Of a stretch of 47,620 nucleotides of DNA, positions 8,516-20,787 are shown in pieces. A model generated the notes under the pieces. That model did not search any database. It saw only the letters and a program-made list of their open reading frames with translations, and had not been told where the DNA came from. The translations under genes and the position numbers were made by a program. The DNA is from Triangularia verruculosa (Eukaryota > Ascomycota > Sordariomycetes > Sordariales > Podosporaceae), in contig MU864059.1 of assembly GCA_033296885.1 (NCBI GenBank), positions 1 to 47,620 on the forward strand, given 5' to 3'. The first letter of the stretch is position 1. Every line of letters starts with the position of its first letter.

Positions 8516-11500
8516 ATGTACGACTACGACCACTATCACTCGACATCCGACACGGCTCGCCGAGGAGCCGGCAGCAGCAGCAGACGGAAACCCGACCTGA
8601 CCATCGACACGTCTCCGTCCCCCCCGAGAATCAGAAGGCAGCGTGACCCCCCGCAAACACCGCCTTCCCAAGACGAGAGCGCCTCATCTGCTGGGGGCCG
8701 CGCGCTTAGGTTGCCCAAAGGCGCAGGCAGAGACACGGCCGACATAGAGACCTTTCTCGAAAGCCTGACGCCCAGCCATATCCCCTACGAGATGTCACTG
8801 CCGAACCATAAAGAACAATCGCCCGAATCGTCGTCGCCGTCGTCTCGCCCCACGCATCGCGACTCCCACGACCTCTCACTGCCGGCCCGGCAGGTCACAC
8901 GGGACTCGCTCGTGGCCAACATGCTCCTGTCGCTGGACCAACTGTCGATGGGCCAATTCGGGGGAGGTGCCGGTACCACGTCATTTGGCGGGTCGAGAAC
9001 AGGGTACGACGACCCCCTCTTTTCGTCGTTTGGAGACGACAACAGCCGAACCATGACGTTTAACTCGCGGACCGGACGTACCGGCCACGGCCACGGCCAC
9101 GGCTACTCGTACAGCTCCGACATGGAAGGAGCAGACGACACCAGCAGAATGTCGTCGCGCGGCCGGCGGAGCAACAGCAGCTCGGGCTACCAATCGAACC
9201 TTGGCCGCATCAACAGCATGCGCGAGACCGGGACACCCAGGGCCATCCATTCCAGAGGCCGCAGGGGAAGCAAGAGCAGCAGCACAAACAGCATCGATCA
9301 GGGATACGCACAGGTTTTGGGCAGCCAGCGGTGGGCCAGGGGTTTCGGCAGATCATCCAGCTTTGATGGAGCAGCAGACACAGCAGCCCCGAGACAGCCA
9401 GCACCATCACCAGGACCAGCACCAGCACCCGCTCCTGGTCCCTGGCACATCGACTTCTCCAACACTTTCTTCAACAAGAGCGATGAATACGACGCCGCGC
9501 CCATGCCCACCATCCCCGCCGGCCCGCGAAAACTAACTACAGTGCCGTCGCTGCCCGTCATGCCGCCGCCCGAACCCAAGACGGCCGAGCCGAAAGCCCA
9601 ATCGAGGGGGCCGAGCGTTGAACGTCGACGAAGCATCCGGTCGTCCAAGAGCGCCACCATCAGGAAACCAGATCCCATGTACAACACGGTGCGTGAGGCG
9701 CCGCCCGTCCCGGCTTTGGAGCTCGACTCGGCTCCAGCTCCACACATTGGCTACGAAAAATCAAAAGATGCGGGCCTTGTTCCGCCACCAGCCAACATGC
9801 AACCAAAAGAGAAACAGGGCTTCTTCAGGAGGATGTTCGGATCGACCAAGACGGCATTGGCACCGAGCACAACTACACCGCCAGTAACACCGGCCGCCAC
9901 CTCCCTCGGGGGGCAGCCAAGGTCATCCGCACCACCATCACGCGAATCACCACATCAATCCACCACGCATACACTGCAGAAAAAGACGTCGTCCTTCTTC
10001 CGGCGACGAAAATATTCGATTACCGACACGGAGCCACCACCGGTTCCCGTCGTGCCAGTGGCGCCGACTGTGCCGGTGGTCAGGCTCCCGATGGATCAGC
10101 TTCAGGTTCTCTCAGGGGTAGGAAAGGCAGAGCCTAGTCCCATCACCAGCTTACGGCGGGCTATGGATCCGTTCCTGGCTGACAGCCCAACATCAACCGC
10201 TGCCCAAACGCCCGTGGACGAGCCAATGCCTTCGATCGAAGCTCCGGAATCACCAGTTCAGGTCAAGAGTCCCGGTCCGACGGAAGAGGAGGACCGGGGA
10301 CGCAACCGTGGCTTTTCACCCGATTATGACCCGAGTCCGAAAGCTGTTATTCGCAAAGTCGACCCCGAGCCTAGCGATCCCACTGCCACGCCAAGCCGGG
10401 CCCCCGCCACGCCTTTGGCCTCCCCACCCAAGTCTTTCTTGCGTGAGGATAGCGACGATGAGGACAGCCCAGTACGCCACCGCAAGGCTCCCGTGTCCGA
10501 AACCAAGAACCTCAAGCCCGGTGCTGAAGATAACAGGACCCGGTCACCGTCGCCAACAGTATCCAAGTCCAAGAGCGTTCCCAACCTCAACATGGCGAGA
10601 AAAGACTTGAAGCTTTCGATTAGACACCACACCGACAGTGGACCTTCTAACCGTGACAGCTCAAATACTCTAGGCCTGCCGCTTGAGAAACCAAGTGTGC
10701 CGAGTTTCAAGATTGAGAGTGCCGAGCCGAGTCCAAAGGTCGAGTCCATCCCGCAATCGGCCAAGTCAATCGATGAGCCGAACGAGTTTGTGGTGGGAGA
10801 CCCGACCGAAGACGACCGGCAAAAGGCCCAAAAGATTTATGATGGCAATGAGGACTTTATCCAGAAAGATAGGGCTGCGGCGTACATGGGTGAAGAGGGC
10901 CCCATTCGTCAGAGGGTCCTGCGTGCCTACATGGATCTCTTTGACTTTGAGAACCAGAGCATTGTGAACGGCTTGCGTCTTGTTTGCAATCGGCTTCTGT
11001 TGAGAGCCGAGACACAGCAGGTGGACAGGATCCTGGTTGCCTTTACCAAGCGGTGGTGTGACTGCAACCCGAATCATGGATTCAAAATACCAGGTAGGTT
11101 TTTGCCAGTTGCTTTTTATTTCTGAATGGTTATGCTTACGAAATGTAGATGTTATCCACACCATCTGCTACTCCATCATTCTTCTCAACACGGATCTTCA
11201 CATCGCCGATATCGAGCACAGAATGAGCAAGCCCCAGTTCGTCAAAAACACAATGACAACGATCAGACAGGCCCTTCAAGAGTCGGCCCCTGAGGCGTTC
11301 AACAAGCGTGCCAGCATCCTTCCAGGCAAGGGGCCCCAGTGGGAGGCTGAAGGTCGCGCATCCGAGGATCGCAACCCGAGGTATAGTAGCTTCCGGGCTT
11401 CCTTCAAGCCACCACCACGCCCCGGTTCGGCGCTGGGGACGTTTGCGGACTCGGCTTCCGAGAGCTGCGGTCCCCTGGTCAAGGCGCCATTTGATGGGCC

Positions 11501-13283
11501 GCTCAAGGCATGGGAGCAACAGGTGGAAGTCGTCTTGAAGGAGACGTATTCTTCCATCAGAGATGACCGGCTGCCGCTGTTTGGCGCCGAAGCCCCCAGT
11601 CCCATTGCTCAGACTCCCAACAGCTTGTCCGTCATGAGCATGCTCAAGCGGTCGCCGAGTGTGCTCAGCAAGGCTCCATCCGAGGGCGTTGCCTCCACCC
11701 GTGGCCGCATTCAGGACACAATGAAGCCCAATTCGAGGTGGAACTCCAAGAGCAGATCAAGACCCAGAGGGTTTGGCAACGGCTTCTCGTCTAGTAGGAC
11801 TAGCTTTGACGATGGAACGTCTGTCTGGAGCCCGACGGAGTCCTCAGCGACCTGGAGCAAGGTGTCGCTGGGTAGAACTCACACCACCATGTCGATGGAC
11901 TCGTTTGGGTCGGCGTATCCGCGCGGTGACTACCAGCAGTCGATTGGATTTGCCAGTGCTCTGAGTCAGGCTATCATCCGCGAGGATAATGCTGATGACG
12001 GCGGGGAAATCCAGCCTGACGAGCTGTTGGATGACGAGTCGCTTGAGCTTGCCGGCCCTCCGTGGGTGAAGGAGGGCATTGTGAGCCACAAACACTTTAG
12101 GGACGGGAACAATAAGAAGCCCAAGAACCACAACTGGACCGAGGTGTTTGCGGTGATCCAAAAGGGGCAGCTCAGTCTGTTTTCGTTCTCGCCCAACAAG
12201 TCGATGAGACACAAGAACAGACGAGGACCGGGGGGTACTCTTCCCAAGGGCGCTGTTGTTGGTGGAGGCAACTGGCAGGATCATGCGACGAACCTGGGGA
12301 CTTTTTCCCTCAGACAAACCCTCGCCACGGCGTTCCCTCCTGGGGGTTATAGCCACTCGAGGAAGCACGTCTGGATCTTGAACCTGCCCACGGGCGGGGT
12401 TCACTTCTTCCACGTCGGCACGGCCGAAATCAGCGCGGAATTCGTCAGCACGGCCAACTACTGGAGCGCGCGTCTCAGCACCGTGCCGTTAATCGGCGGC
12501 ATCTCCAACATTGAATACGGCTGGAGCGACGCGGTGATCAACAACGCGCTGGTGACGGCGATAAACGAAAGCACCACTAACCTCTCCTCGTCCAACCGGC
12601 CCCCAACTTCCGGCTCCAGCGCCCGGGGCCACTCCCGGTCCGGAAGCAGCGCCGCAGCCGTCAACGCCGGAATAGTCCCAACCCTAACCCGATCATCAAT
12701 GCAATCCGGGCGCTCGATCCGGTCATCCTCATTCGACTTTGGCGGGGCCCGTCCTGGTTCAGGTTCCTCGGGTGTGTTAGGGAACCATCACCACCACGGC
12801 AACCTCGTCGGGTCACTCCCGATGCGGCACAGCGCGAAGCTACCGGGTGATCGTATACACATTGCGGATTGGACTCCGCCGCAGCAATCGACACGGCCGA
12901 GTAATTTGTCGGAAAAAGACCAGCTGGGGTATCTGCAGGGGTACATCAAGAGTATTGAGGGGGAGCTGCAGAGGCATAATGGGCTTAGGAGCCCGATGTT
13001 GCTTGCGTTTTCGCCGAGGGGGGGGAATGCGGCGAGGGCGATGGCGAATTGGGAGAGGAAGAGCGAGTACTTGCTGCATGAGATTGTCAAGTTTAGGACG
13101 TATGTGGAGGTGTTGGAGGGGGCGGGGGGGAGGAGGGGGGAGATTTATAGGGAGAGGGAGGTTGTTAAGCGGGCGGCGAGGGGGGAGGGGGTGGAGGATT
13201 TGGAGGGGGAGGGGGAGGGGGTTGTTACTGGGGAGGTTGTTACGGGGGAGGAGAAGAAGGGGGAGAAGGAGGGGGGTGTTTAA
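8516..13283 (+). CDS. Sec7- and PH-domain ARF guanine-nucleotide exchange factor (Syt1/Yel1-like)
   Basis: Exons 8516-11093 and 11149-13283, with a 55-nt intron (GTAGGT...TGTAG), give about 1570 aa. ATG 8516 is the first in the open frame. Residues 1-755 are low-complexity, rich in Ser/Pro/Arg and probably disordered and phosphorylated. The Sec7 domain follows (about 765-960): its catalytic glutamate is in LLLRAETQQVDRIL (Glu832) and the second signature is YSIILLNTDLH; the intron falls between them. A PH domain starts near residue 1165 (PPWVKEGIVSHKH). The tail is Gly/Glu/Arg-rich, encoded by runs of GGG and GAG. Sec7 domains load GTP onto ARF GTPases at Golgi, endosomal or plasma membranes, and the PH domain usually gives phosphoinositide targeting. 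The layout matches the fungal Syt1/Yel1-type single-PH GEFs, not the large Sec7/Gea proteins. Which yeast protein is the orthologue cannot be settled here. Confidence 0.9.
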
Positions 13284-14051
13284 TGTTTTTGGTAAGAGAA
13301 AGGGGGGTTAAGGAGGAAGAGGGGAGGAGTGGGATGGGCAAAGATGTAATATAATATACATTAGCGGTTTTATTTTTTGAGCAGAGTACCTTAAGTAAGG
13401 AAGGAAGCATCGTTGATGGATTTGGGCCCATAATGGCATAAAGCGGTTTATTCTTTTTTTTTGTCGTTGCTGGGTTTGAAGGGTGGGAGGGGGGTAAAGG
13501 GACTTTTTTTGGTTGAGTAGTTGTTACGATATCGTATACTTGTAATTTATTTGTAAAGGTGACTGACTAGTTATCTGGTGGTTTGGGTGGGGGTTGAGAC
13601 GAGGGGTTTATACCCGGTTTTTATATACGGGCTGCAAATGAAGAGATATTGTTCATAGGTAGTTTTGTTGCTGTCTTGATGATCTCAATGGGTAGGTATC
13701 GAGCAGGATCGGTCAAAGCTATAGATAGATACCTACCTACCTACCTATATGTCTAAAATTTTTGTCATGCCTCATCTACCTACCTGGTTCCGTATGTATG
13801 TATGTACATGGTCCAGTATTTCCATCACACAAACACACAAAGACATTCTTTCGTCATGTACACATGTAAGCCCTGTATTCTCTACTGATAAAAGCAAACG
13901 CTAATAATGCCTACCCAACCAACCCATTCCCTACTGTAGGTAATAGCCTAACGCCTCGCCATTAACGTTTTGGGTGTGTAGAATTAAAGTAAACAGTTAT
14001 ATACACCCCCCATCGGCACATCCCCCATCTCGTTTGCTACCAAAAAAAAAC
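13284..14051. other. Convergent 3' region between the Sec7 gene and OTU1
   Basis: Two genes end tail to tail here. The stretch is T/G-rich and holds simple repeats: ATAGATAG followed by tandem TACC units at 13721-13748 and tandem GTAT units at about 13792-13807. No gene is seen; it presumably contains both 3' UTRs and polyadenylation sites. Confidence 0.5.
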
Positions 14052-15040
14052 CTACTGGATCTTCATCTCATTGAACTCCATGTGTCCCGTCTCCTTCTGA
14101 TGGCCCCCCGCCTCCTTCATCCCCTTGCCTATCCAGTGGCAGACCTCGCACTTGATTACAAAGTCGGTCGTGTCGGTGTAGTAATGCATTCGCTGCAGCT
14201 GGGTGGCGAGTTGTCTGGCCTTGTCGAGGACCTCCTCGTCGTGGGTGTCCCATTTTGTGACGTCGCAGTCGACCGGGTAGCTGAGATCGAGGGCGAAGGC
14301 GATGCGGTCGTAGTGGATGCCGGAGTAGAGGATGATGATCCGGGTGCTCTTGCCTTCGCCGAAGCGGTCCACGCGGAGGGACTTTACGTCGATTGATGAG
14401 ATTTCGATATCGTAGATGTCTGAGAGGATGGATAATTCGATTGCGCCGCCCCATGTGTCCTTCTCAAGCATGAGGGAGCAATACTTTTGGGGAGTGGAGC
14501 CGAGGATCGCGGTGGTGTACTTGGTTGGGTGGGAAAGAATGTGCTCGACGATCTGAGCACGGAGGTGGGCTGATGGGTTGGGTATTGAGAGCGCGCCGCC
14601 GACTGCGGTGAACATGCAGCTGTTGTCGTCGGGCATTACTCTTAGGACTGGGATATGTTAGTAACTGTCAAGAAGTCGAGGGGAAGATAGAGATACATAC
14701 CCATATAACCGCCTCGAATGGGCCACTCGAGGGAGGTCTCATCTGGCTCTATCCCCTTGGGGACGAAGGCCGGTTTGGCGGGCTCAGGGGCAGGTGGTGG
14801 TGCGGTATCCAGAGGCGCCACGACAATGGTCTCTCCTCTCAGTTTCAAGTCCTTGATACTTGAACTCTGTGAGGAAGGGCTGATGTCGAGGTTTTTGAGG
14901 GGGTAGCCGTATTTCAGGCTGAATCTTTCAAGTTCGGTCTTCGACTTGATGAGCGCTACAAGGTCGGAGAGGGTGGATTCGTCCTCGACTTGGATCCGGG
15001 ACTGCCCGTTGGGGGCGCGAAGGGCTATTTGGATCATCAT
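14052..15040 (-). CDS. OTU1: Ubiquitin thioesterase OTU1 (YOD1 family)
   Basis: Exon 1 is 14701-15040 and exon 2 is 14052-14647 (complement), separated by a 53-nt intron with GTATGT donor, TTACTAAC branch site and CCCAG acceptor. The product is about 311 aa, close to the yeast protein. The N-terminal ~80 residues are a ubiquitin-like/UBX fold (start MMIQIALRAPNGQ). A linker leads to GGYMVLRVMPDDNSCMF, which spans the intron and contains the catalytic Asp and Cys of the OTU cysteine protease; GIHYDRIAF supplies the downstream His region. The C-terminus has a C2H2 zinc finger (CEVCHWIG...HQKETGH). Family members remove ubiquitin chains from Cdc48/p97 clients in ER-associated degradation. An in-frame ATG also exists at 15158-15160, but the extension is low-complexity and the start at 15040 matches the family. 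Confidence 0.93.
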
Positions 15041-16065
15041 GGTGTGAAGATTGCTGAGCTGGTTGAGGGTACTGGGTTTGAGTTGCGAGCTCGGGGTTGG
15101 TTGTTGGTTGTTGGGTGAGTGTGACAAGTATGCAACGAGGTCAAGTATATATACCAGCACTGAGATGGAACGACCCCACAGATTTGGCTGATAGGTGAAG
15201 GAAGCAGTGAATGAACCGATAAGTAGTGAACTTTCAGGCTCTTATCACAGATGGTCTGAACTTAAATGAAGAGATGCCCTGGGACAACATGTTAGCCTTT
15301 TTATCTACGTGTTCTTTGTAGAGTGCGTGACTGGAGTGACCCACTTACGAAGAAAACCCAGGAGCAATGAGTCTTGTGAGGTGAATCAATCTCGGGCTAG
15401 TAAACAACAGGTTCAGATGGGAGTGATATCAAAGGCAACTTGCCCGATTTGGAGCTCTGGTTTGGTTGGGCGTGAGCCGACGTCACAGCGGCAGCTGTTA
15501 TCGATAGGGGGTTCAGATGACTGTTAGTGATCGACTTGGAATGAGATGTTGGAGCAGTTTAGAAGTTCTGTGTCAGCTCAAGAGAAATGACTGATAAGAG
15601 GACGGCGCAAAGAGCAGCAAAAAACGGTAGATCTAGCAAACCACTAAAACAAACTTTTCCACAACCGTAGCCGTTTCAAGCTCCCGTCAGCCAACCATGG
15701 AAGCTTGTGGATGAAGCTCCTGGATGTCGTAAGCTACCAGCTGCCTCTTGGTGGACGCACGGTCCAGGGGCACCTTGGTGGTCAGTATGCTTGTATCCGA
15801 TCTGGTGACAGCCGTCCGTGCGCCAAGCAGCGACGCGCTAGCTGCAAGCCGGGGCAGAGCGACATCTCTGGGCTGGTGTCTCTCGGCTGTGGAGAAAGTC
15901 GCGACGGGACTTGACTCGGTTCAACACTGGCACACAGGCACACCCGGCCACACGAGCTTCTCACTGGTCACTGGCACGGTCACTGGCACTGGCACTGGCT
16001 CTGGCTCCAGCCGGTTGAGGTACCCCCATCGAAACAGTGTCTTGGAAGGGGTTGTACAGAGTACG
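15041..16065. promoter_or_regulatory. Divergent promoter region between OTU1 and the Rsc1/2-like gene
   Basis: About 1 kb separating two divergently transcribed conserved genes. It contains the TATA-like site near OTU1 and a run of ACTGGC(A/T) units at about 15964-15996. The frame of the downstream gene is open to 15748, with one earlier in-frame ATG near 15787; the region is not protein-like by eye. No separate gene is supported. Confidence 0.4.
15146..15153 (-). promoter_or_regulatory. TATA-like element upstream of OTU1
   Basis: TATATATA lies about 105 bases upstream of the chosen OTU1 start codon, a spacing that leaves room for a short 5' leader. It also makes transcripts beginning at the more upstream in-frame ATG (15158-15160) unlikely, supporting the start at 15040. 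Confidence 0.35.
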
Positions 16066-19000
16066 ATGCCCACTTTGCGCGAACGGCCCAGCAGAGGCGA
16101 CATCTCGCCTGCCAAGAAGAGCTCTGGAAACAGCTCCCAATTCTCACCTAGCACAAGCAAGTCAACCAGATCATCCCTGAGAGAAAGCGTTCCCAAGGAC
16201 GCCATCGAAGTCCGCGAAACCATCGAAGCCAAGGGTGACGAGGACGAAGACATCGACATGGAGGACGCCGACGCGCCGACGCGCAAAAACACAAAGGGAG
16301 GCCCCGATGCCGACACCGAAATGGTGGACGCCGGTGCGGCTAGTATTGACACGAAACCTAATGTCGATGCAGAGGGCGACGTAGATGCTGATGGCGAACC
16401 CGATGCCGATGGCGAGCCAGACGAGCAGGCGAACCAAGAAGACGAGGAAGAGTCGGACGAGGAGAAGGATATGCTCCAGCTCATCAGGGAAACTTCCGAA
16501 TACCTGTGTGGTTACACAATCAAGGTTGATGGAGAGTAAGTCTTATATCACCCCCAATGCGATGTGATGCGCCGCAATGCTGATTGGATCGCGACAAAAA
16601 ACAGAGACCATGAGATTGCTTCAGGGTTTCAACGCCTCGTCAGCAAGCGCAGCCTCCCGGACTATTTTGAAGTCATCAAAGAGCCAATGGCTTTTAGTAC
16701 CATAAGAGTGAGTTGCCGTGGCTTACCTCGCTCCATCCGTCCAACGACCAAAAGGGGGGCGGGATTGCTGACCTAACCGCATGGCTGCAGGGCAAGCTTA
16801 ATAAACGGACCTATACAACGTTCAAAGAATTTGTGCATGACGTGACGCGCATATGTCACAATGCGCAGGTGTACAACAGGCCTTCTGCGCCCATCTTTTC
16901 CGATGCAGGCCGTCTTTTGGAAGTCTTCAAGGAGAGGCTTGCTGAGATGGTCAAGGACGGCGAGATCACTGCAGAAGAAGCCGAGCTGCCAGATCTTGGA
17001 CCATTACCTGAGTTTGAAGACTCTCCGCCTCCTGAAGATGATGAAGAGGAGGAACAGGAGGAGGAGGATGAAGAGGAAGACGAGGAAGAAGAGGACGATG
17101 ACTCTGATGATGAGGGAAGGAAACGTCGTTCAAGAAGAGGTGGTCGCCGGGCGAGGAGAGGCGCCGACAACGATGATGATCCTCACAAAAAACGCGGCAG
17201 ACCACCGAAAGTCTTGACGCCTCTCGAGGCGCGTATCCAGTCGCTTCTTAAGGGCTTGCGACGATTCAAGAGCGATGATGGCCAGCTGCGGATTCTCTCG
17301 TTTGAAAGACTTCCAGACAAGGCCGACATGCCCGACTATTATGCCTTGATTCGGAACCCGATTGCGCTCGACACCATCAAAAAGAAGCACAAGCGCAAAA
17401 AGTACACCACCATCGATCAAGTCCTCCAGGACCTGGAGTTGATGTTTGGTAATGCCATGGAGTTCAACGAAGAAGGCAGTCAGGTGTCTGAGGATGCCGT
17501 CGAGTTGTTGAAGCAGGCGCGGCTGCTCACTGAAGAGGAAAAAGCCAAGCCTGACGATGAGTTCCGCGATGAGGATGGGAAGTTGCCAATGGCAAGCATT
17601 GAGCACAAGGGAGAGGTCTGGAGAGTCGGTAAGTGTTCCCCTTGCCACCACCGTGTGCGATGCGCATAGACAGATACTGACTCTTGGTGAAGGCGACTGG
17701 GTTCATATTCGTAATGCTAATGACCTTCAAAAACCGATTGTCGCCCAGCTCTATCGGCTCTGGTCTGATGCTTCTGGCCAAAAGTGGGTGAACGCGTGCT
17801 GGTACTATCGGCCTGAGCAGACGGTGCATCGTTATGACAAGCACTTTTATGAAAATGAGGTGGTCAAAACGGGCCAGTACCGCGACCATCCCATTGAGGA
17901 TGTCGAGGACCGCTGCTTCGTCATGTTCATCACGCGGTATCCCAGAGGCCGGCCGCGAGGGCTGGCGCGGGACAAGGCCGTGTATCTGTGCGAGGCACGA
18001 TACAACGAGGAGAAGTTCAAGTTTAACAAGATCAAGACTTGGACCAGCTGTCTGCCCGACGAGGTGCGCGATCGGGACTATGAAATGGACCTGTTTGACC
18101 AGCCGCGGGTGCTGAGGAAGATTCCGAGTCCCATCAAGCACCTGCTGCAGGCCGATGCCAAAGAGACAGATGACCTTCCCAAGCCGACGTGGAGGAGCAT
18201 GAACGCGCCTCCCCTAATTGGAGCCGTCCACCGCCGGCCGCGCGAGCCAAATGTAAGTGTAGCCCCTTGTTTTCACTCCTGCTCCCGCTTCCACTGCTGC
18301 CTGAGCACTGTACAGCGTTTGTTAGGGCAAATGTCTGTTCGCTGCTGCAGCCGGCTTTTACGGTTTGCTGAATTTTCCCAACCCCACACTCCCTCGCCCT
18401 GCAATTACCTCCCTTCCGTCAATCTGTCTTTTCTTTCCTTTCCTTTCCTTCTTCCATTCGTCAAGTATTCATCTGAGATCTCTTCCTGTCCGACCGTAAG
18501 CTGACATTTCGCCCAAAGGAGTCGCCTCCCCCCGCTCCCGCTCCCTTGCTGCACACAGCGGTCGCACCTGTGCCACTGGCCATCGGACCTCCTCGTGTCG
18601 CCATGAAGGTCGAACACGGTGTCGCGGGAGCACCGCCCTATCACCATGCTGCTGCCGTCGCGCCTGCGCCCATCCACTCGCCGGCCGGCCACTACCGCAT
18701 GCAGCACTTTGTGCCACAGCAGCCACCACCGCCCGTTCCCAGTCCTCACCCGGCGCCGCTCCATCTTCAACCACAGCCCCAGCCCATGCCAATGCACGTG
18801 CCGCCCCATCCTGGCATGGGACAGCAAATGCAGCCAAGCCCACACTACCCACCCCATGGGTATCCACAACAGTACGGCCCGCAGCAGCCACAGGCTCCGC
18901 CGCCGCAACCACTTCACTATCAGCAGCAGCCGCCTCCCGCTCACATCGCGCCCGCTTTCGAGCAACATCCACATCACCAACAACAACACCACCGTCCAGT

Positions 19001-19709
19001 TCATCCCGCTCCCCCCGTCATGACGCCCTCTCGTCCGCCGATGCCTCCCGCTCCCAGCATCGCGCCCCTGCCGCACGCTGCTCCCCCGCCAGGTAACGTG
19101 TACAACCCGCCTAGGGCGCCCGAGGCGTACACGCTGCTGGAGCAGTACGATGCCGCCATCCCCCAGGAAGTTCATCAGCAGTTTCAGTGCGACGAGAACG
19201 GCCGCATCCTCTTTTTCACCGCGCCACCTCTCAAGCGCGCCAACAATGGGGTCTCGCAAGAATATGCCCATCTAGGTCACAGCGTGGAGCACTTGGCCAA
19301 CATTAAGCAGATCCGGGCAGAGCGTGCTCGCAAGCGCAAGGAGAGAGACGAGGCCCTGGCGCGTGAACAGGAGGCCAACAAAAAGCGATCACCAGGCGGG
19401 GAGGCATCCGCTCAACAGAAGATCGAGGAGGAGCAGAAAGCCCGTGCCGAGTTGATGGAGAAGATTATTCTGGATTGGTGCGCAGAGCTTAACAAGGGCA
19501 CCGAAGCTCTCGAGAAGGATCTCGGTGAAGGATGGAAGGAGATGATGCAGCAGAGCCGGGAGGAGAACAAGGGCCTAACAGACGAAGAGATCCAGCAAAA
19601 GAATCTGCGGTGGTTTTACGAGGACCTCGAGAAGAAGGGCAAGATCACGTCTGAGAAGCGCAAGGAGATGGAGGACATGTTTCTGAAGAAGAAATACTTG
19701 AAGGCTTAA
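16066..19709 (+). CDS. RSC1: RSC chromatin-remodelling complex subunit, Rsc1/Rsc2-like (two bromodomains, BAH)
   Basis: Five exons: 16066-16535, 16605-16707, 16791-17628, 17693-18252 and 18519-19709, giving about 1053 aa. All four joins restore frame and domain continuity. Order: acidic Asp/Glu/Ala-rich N-terminus; bromodomain 1 (about 150-250, ICHNAQVYN with the acetyl-lysine-binding Asn); an Asp/Glu tract, then basic KKRGRPPK (an AT-hook-like GRP core); bromodomain 2 (about 335-430, FGNAMEFN); BAH domain (about 465-590, starting GEVWRVGDWVHIR); a Pro/His/Gln-rich linker; and a charged C-terminal coiled region after NVYNPPRAPEAYTLLEQYD. This order defines yeast Rsc1/Rsc2, subunits of the RSC nucleosome remodeller in the nucleus; filamentous fungi usually have one such gene. 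Intron 4 is 266 nt, much longer than the others. The start is the ATG closest to the conserved part; an earlier in-frame ATG is possible. Confidence 0.9.
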
Positions 19710-20304
19710 TTTTCTTTTCTATTGTATGGGTACTGTAGGATTTGGAGTTGGTGTTGGGCAAGGAAATTTGATACTGGCAGGCAGGCAAAGGCAGGGCGAA
19801 AGAAAAAGCGAGAACAGGGATACCCTTTAGGCGGAATCCGGACATGATGGTGTAGGGCATACTCGGGACTTTTTTCCGAGTGGGATATTGTTTGGTATTG
19901 TATGATAAACTGAAGGACTAGGAAATGCGAAGACTTTTGATCAAAGATTGAGGAGCGGTGAGGCAGGCAGCTTTGTGACACGTTTTGCAGGTTGGTGATC
20001 AGCCACTGCTTGGCCGGGGCCATTGAGGTTCATGCAGGAGATCATTCTCTCTAATGCAGGCTCTGGCTATTAGTGGAGATAGTTGATAAGCCGCCATCTG
20101 AAGTTGAGGGTGAAGACTGGATGTGTATGTCATGGTGACGTTGATATTTGGTTTAAAACGGTTGTTGTTGTTATTGCCCCTCCATCCATCGACTGAGCTA
20201 AAAAAAAAACAAGGGCGATTTACTGCTCAGTTTTTTTTTTTTTTCGTTCGTTGTTAACCCATTGCGATATAACCAAGATTATTTACAAGACAAGAAGAAA
20301 CCGG
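19710..20304. other. Intergenic, presumed 3' UTR of the Rsc1/2-like gene
   Basis: No gene seen. It contains an A-run near 20201-20210 and a T-run near 20230-20244, plus TTGTTGTTGTTATTG. Short reverse-strand frames have no recognisable product. Confidence 0.45.
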
Positions 20305-20787
20305 ATGATGAAGCGCAACTCGTTTTCGTCGTACTTCAGCAGTATTATCCCTGCCCCCACCGCCGCGAATCCAAATAGCTCGACGAACCTCGAGCCGGAG
20401 TTCAAGGAACGGCTGGCTGAGGGGTTGGGGGGGACTAGAGGGGTGAAGGAGGGGGGTGGTGGGCTGGGTGGTTGGGGGGGAAAGAAGGGGAAAGGGCCCG
20501 GAGGGGAGGTGGAGGGGGGGATTGTGGGGGGTGATATGGAGAGGAGGGCTTCGGAGGCGTCGACAACAATGTCAGAGTCATCGGTGGCTTCGGGGCTGGG
20601 ACAGGTTCGAGGTCGTGAGAAAAGGACAAGGTCGGTTCCTGATTTGGGGAAGGGGGTGGTGGTAGAGGGGGGATATTTTGGTGGGAAGGCGAAGGGGGAG
20701 GACAAGAGGGGGAAAAGAGAGGGGAGGCGGGAGGGGGGGGAGGAGGCGTTTATTGGGGGGGCGTTGGAGATTGCGTTTGAGATTTGA
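20305..20787 (+). CDS. Possible small Gly-rich hypothetical protein, 160 aa
   Basis: An open frame with tandem ATGs at 20305 and 20308 encodes about 160 residues. The N-terminus (MMKRNSFSSYFSSIIPAPTA) and the middle (ERRASEASTTMSESSVAS, then REKRTRSVPDLGKGVV) look like a real Ser/Arg-rich regulatory protein, whereas the remainder is Gly/Glu/Lys-rich and encoded by long G runs. There is no recognised domain, signal peptide or membrane segment. The opposite strand is also open (20283-20705), as expected for a G-rich strand, so length alone is weak support. If real, its RxxSxPDL-type Ser context could be a phosphorylation site; that is inference. Confidence 0.4.
   Translation: MMKRNSFSSYFSSIIPAPTAANPNSSTNLEPEFKERLAEGLGGTRGVKEGGGGLGGWGGKKGKGPGGEVEGGIVGGDMERRASEASTTMSESSVASGLGQVRGREKRTRSVPDLGKGVVVEGGYFGGKAKGEDKRGKREGRREGGEEAFIGGALEIAFEI

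Noticed and set aside
15748..16065. N-terminal extension of the Rsc1/2-like protein
   Set aside because: Open frame with one ATG near 15787, but composition is that of promoter DNA and the first domain begins far downstream of 16066. Kept only as an alternative start.
18405..19271. 288-codon reverse frame opposite the Rsc1/2-like C-terminal exon
   Set aside because: Antisense of a Pro/His/Gln-rich coding region, giving Trp/Gly/Arg repeats; not a gene.
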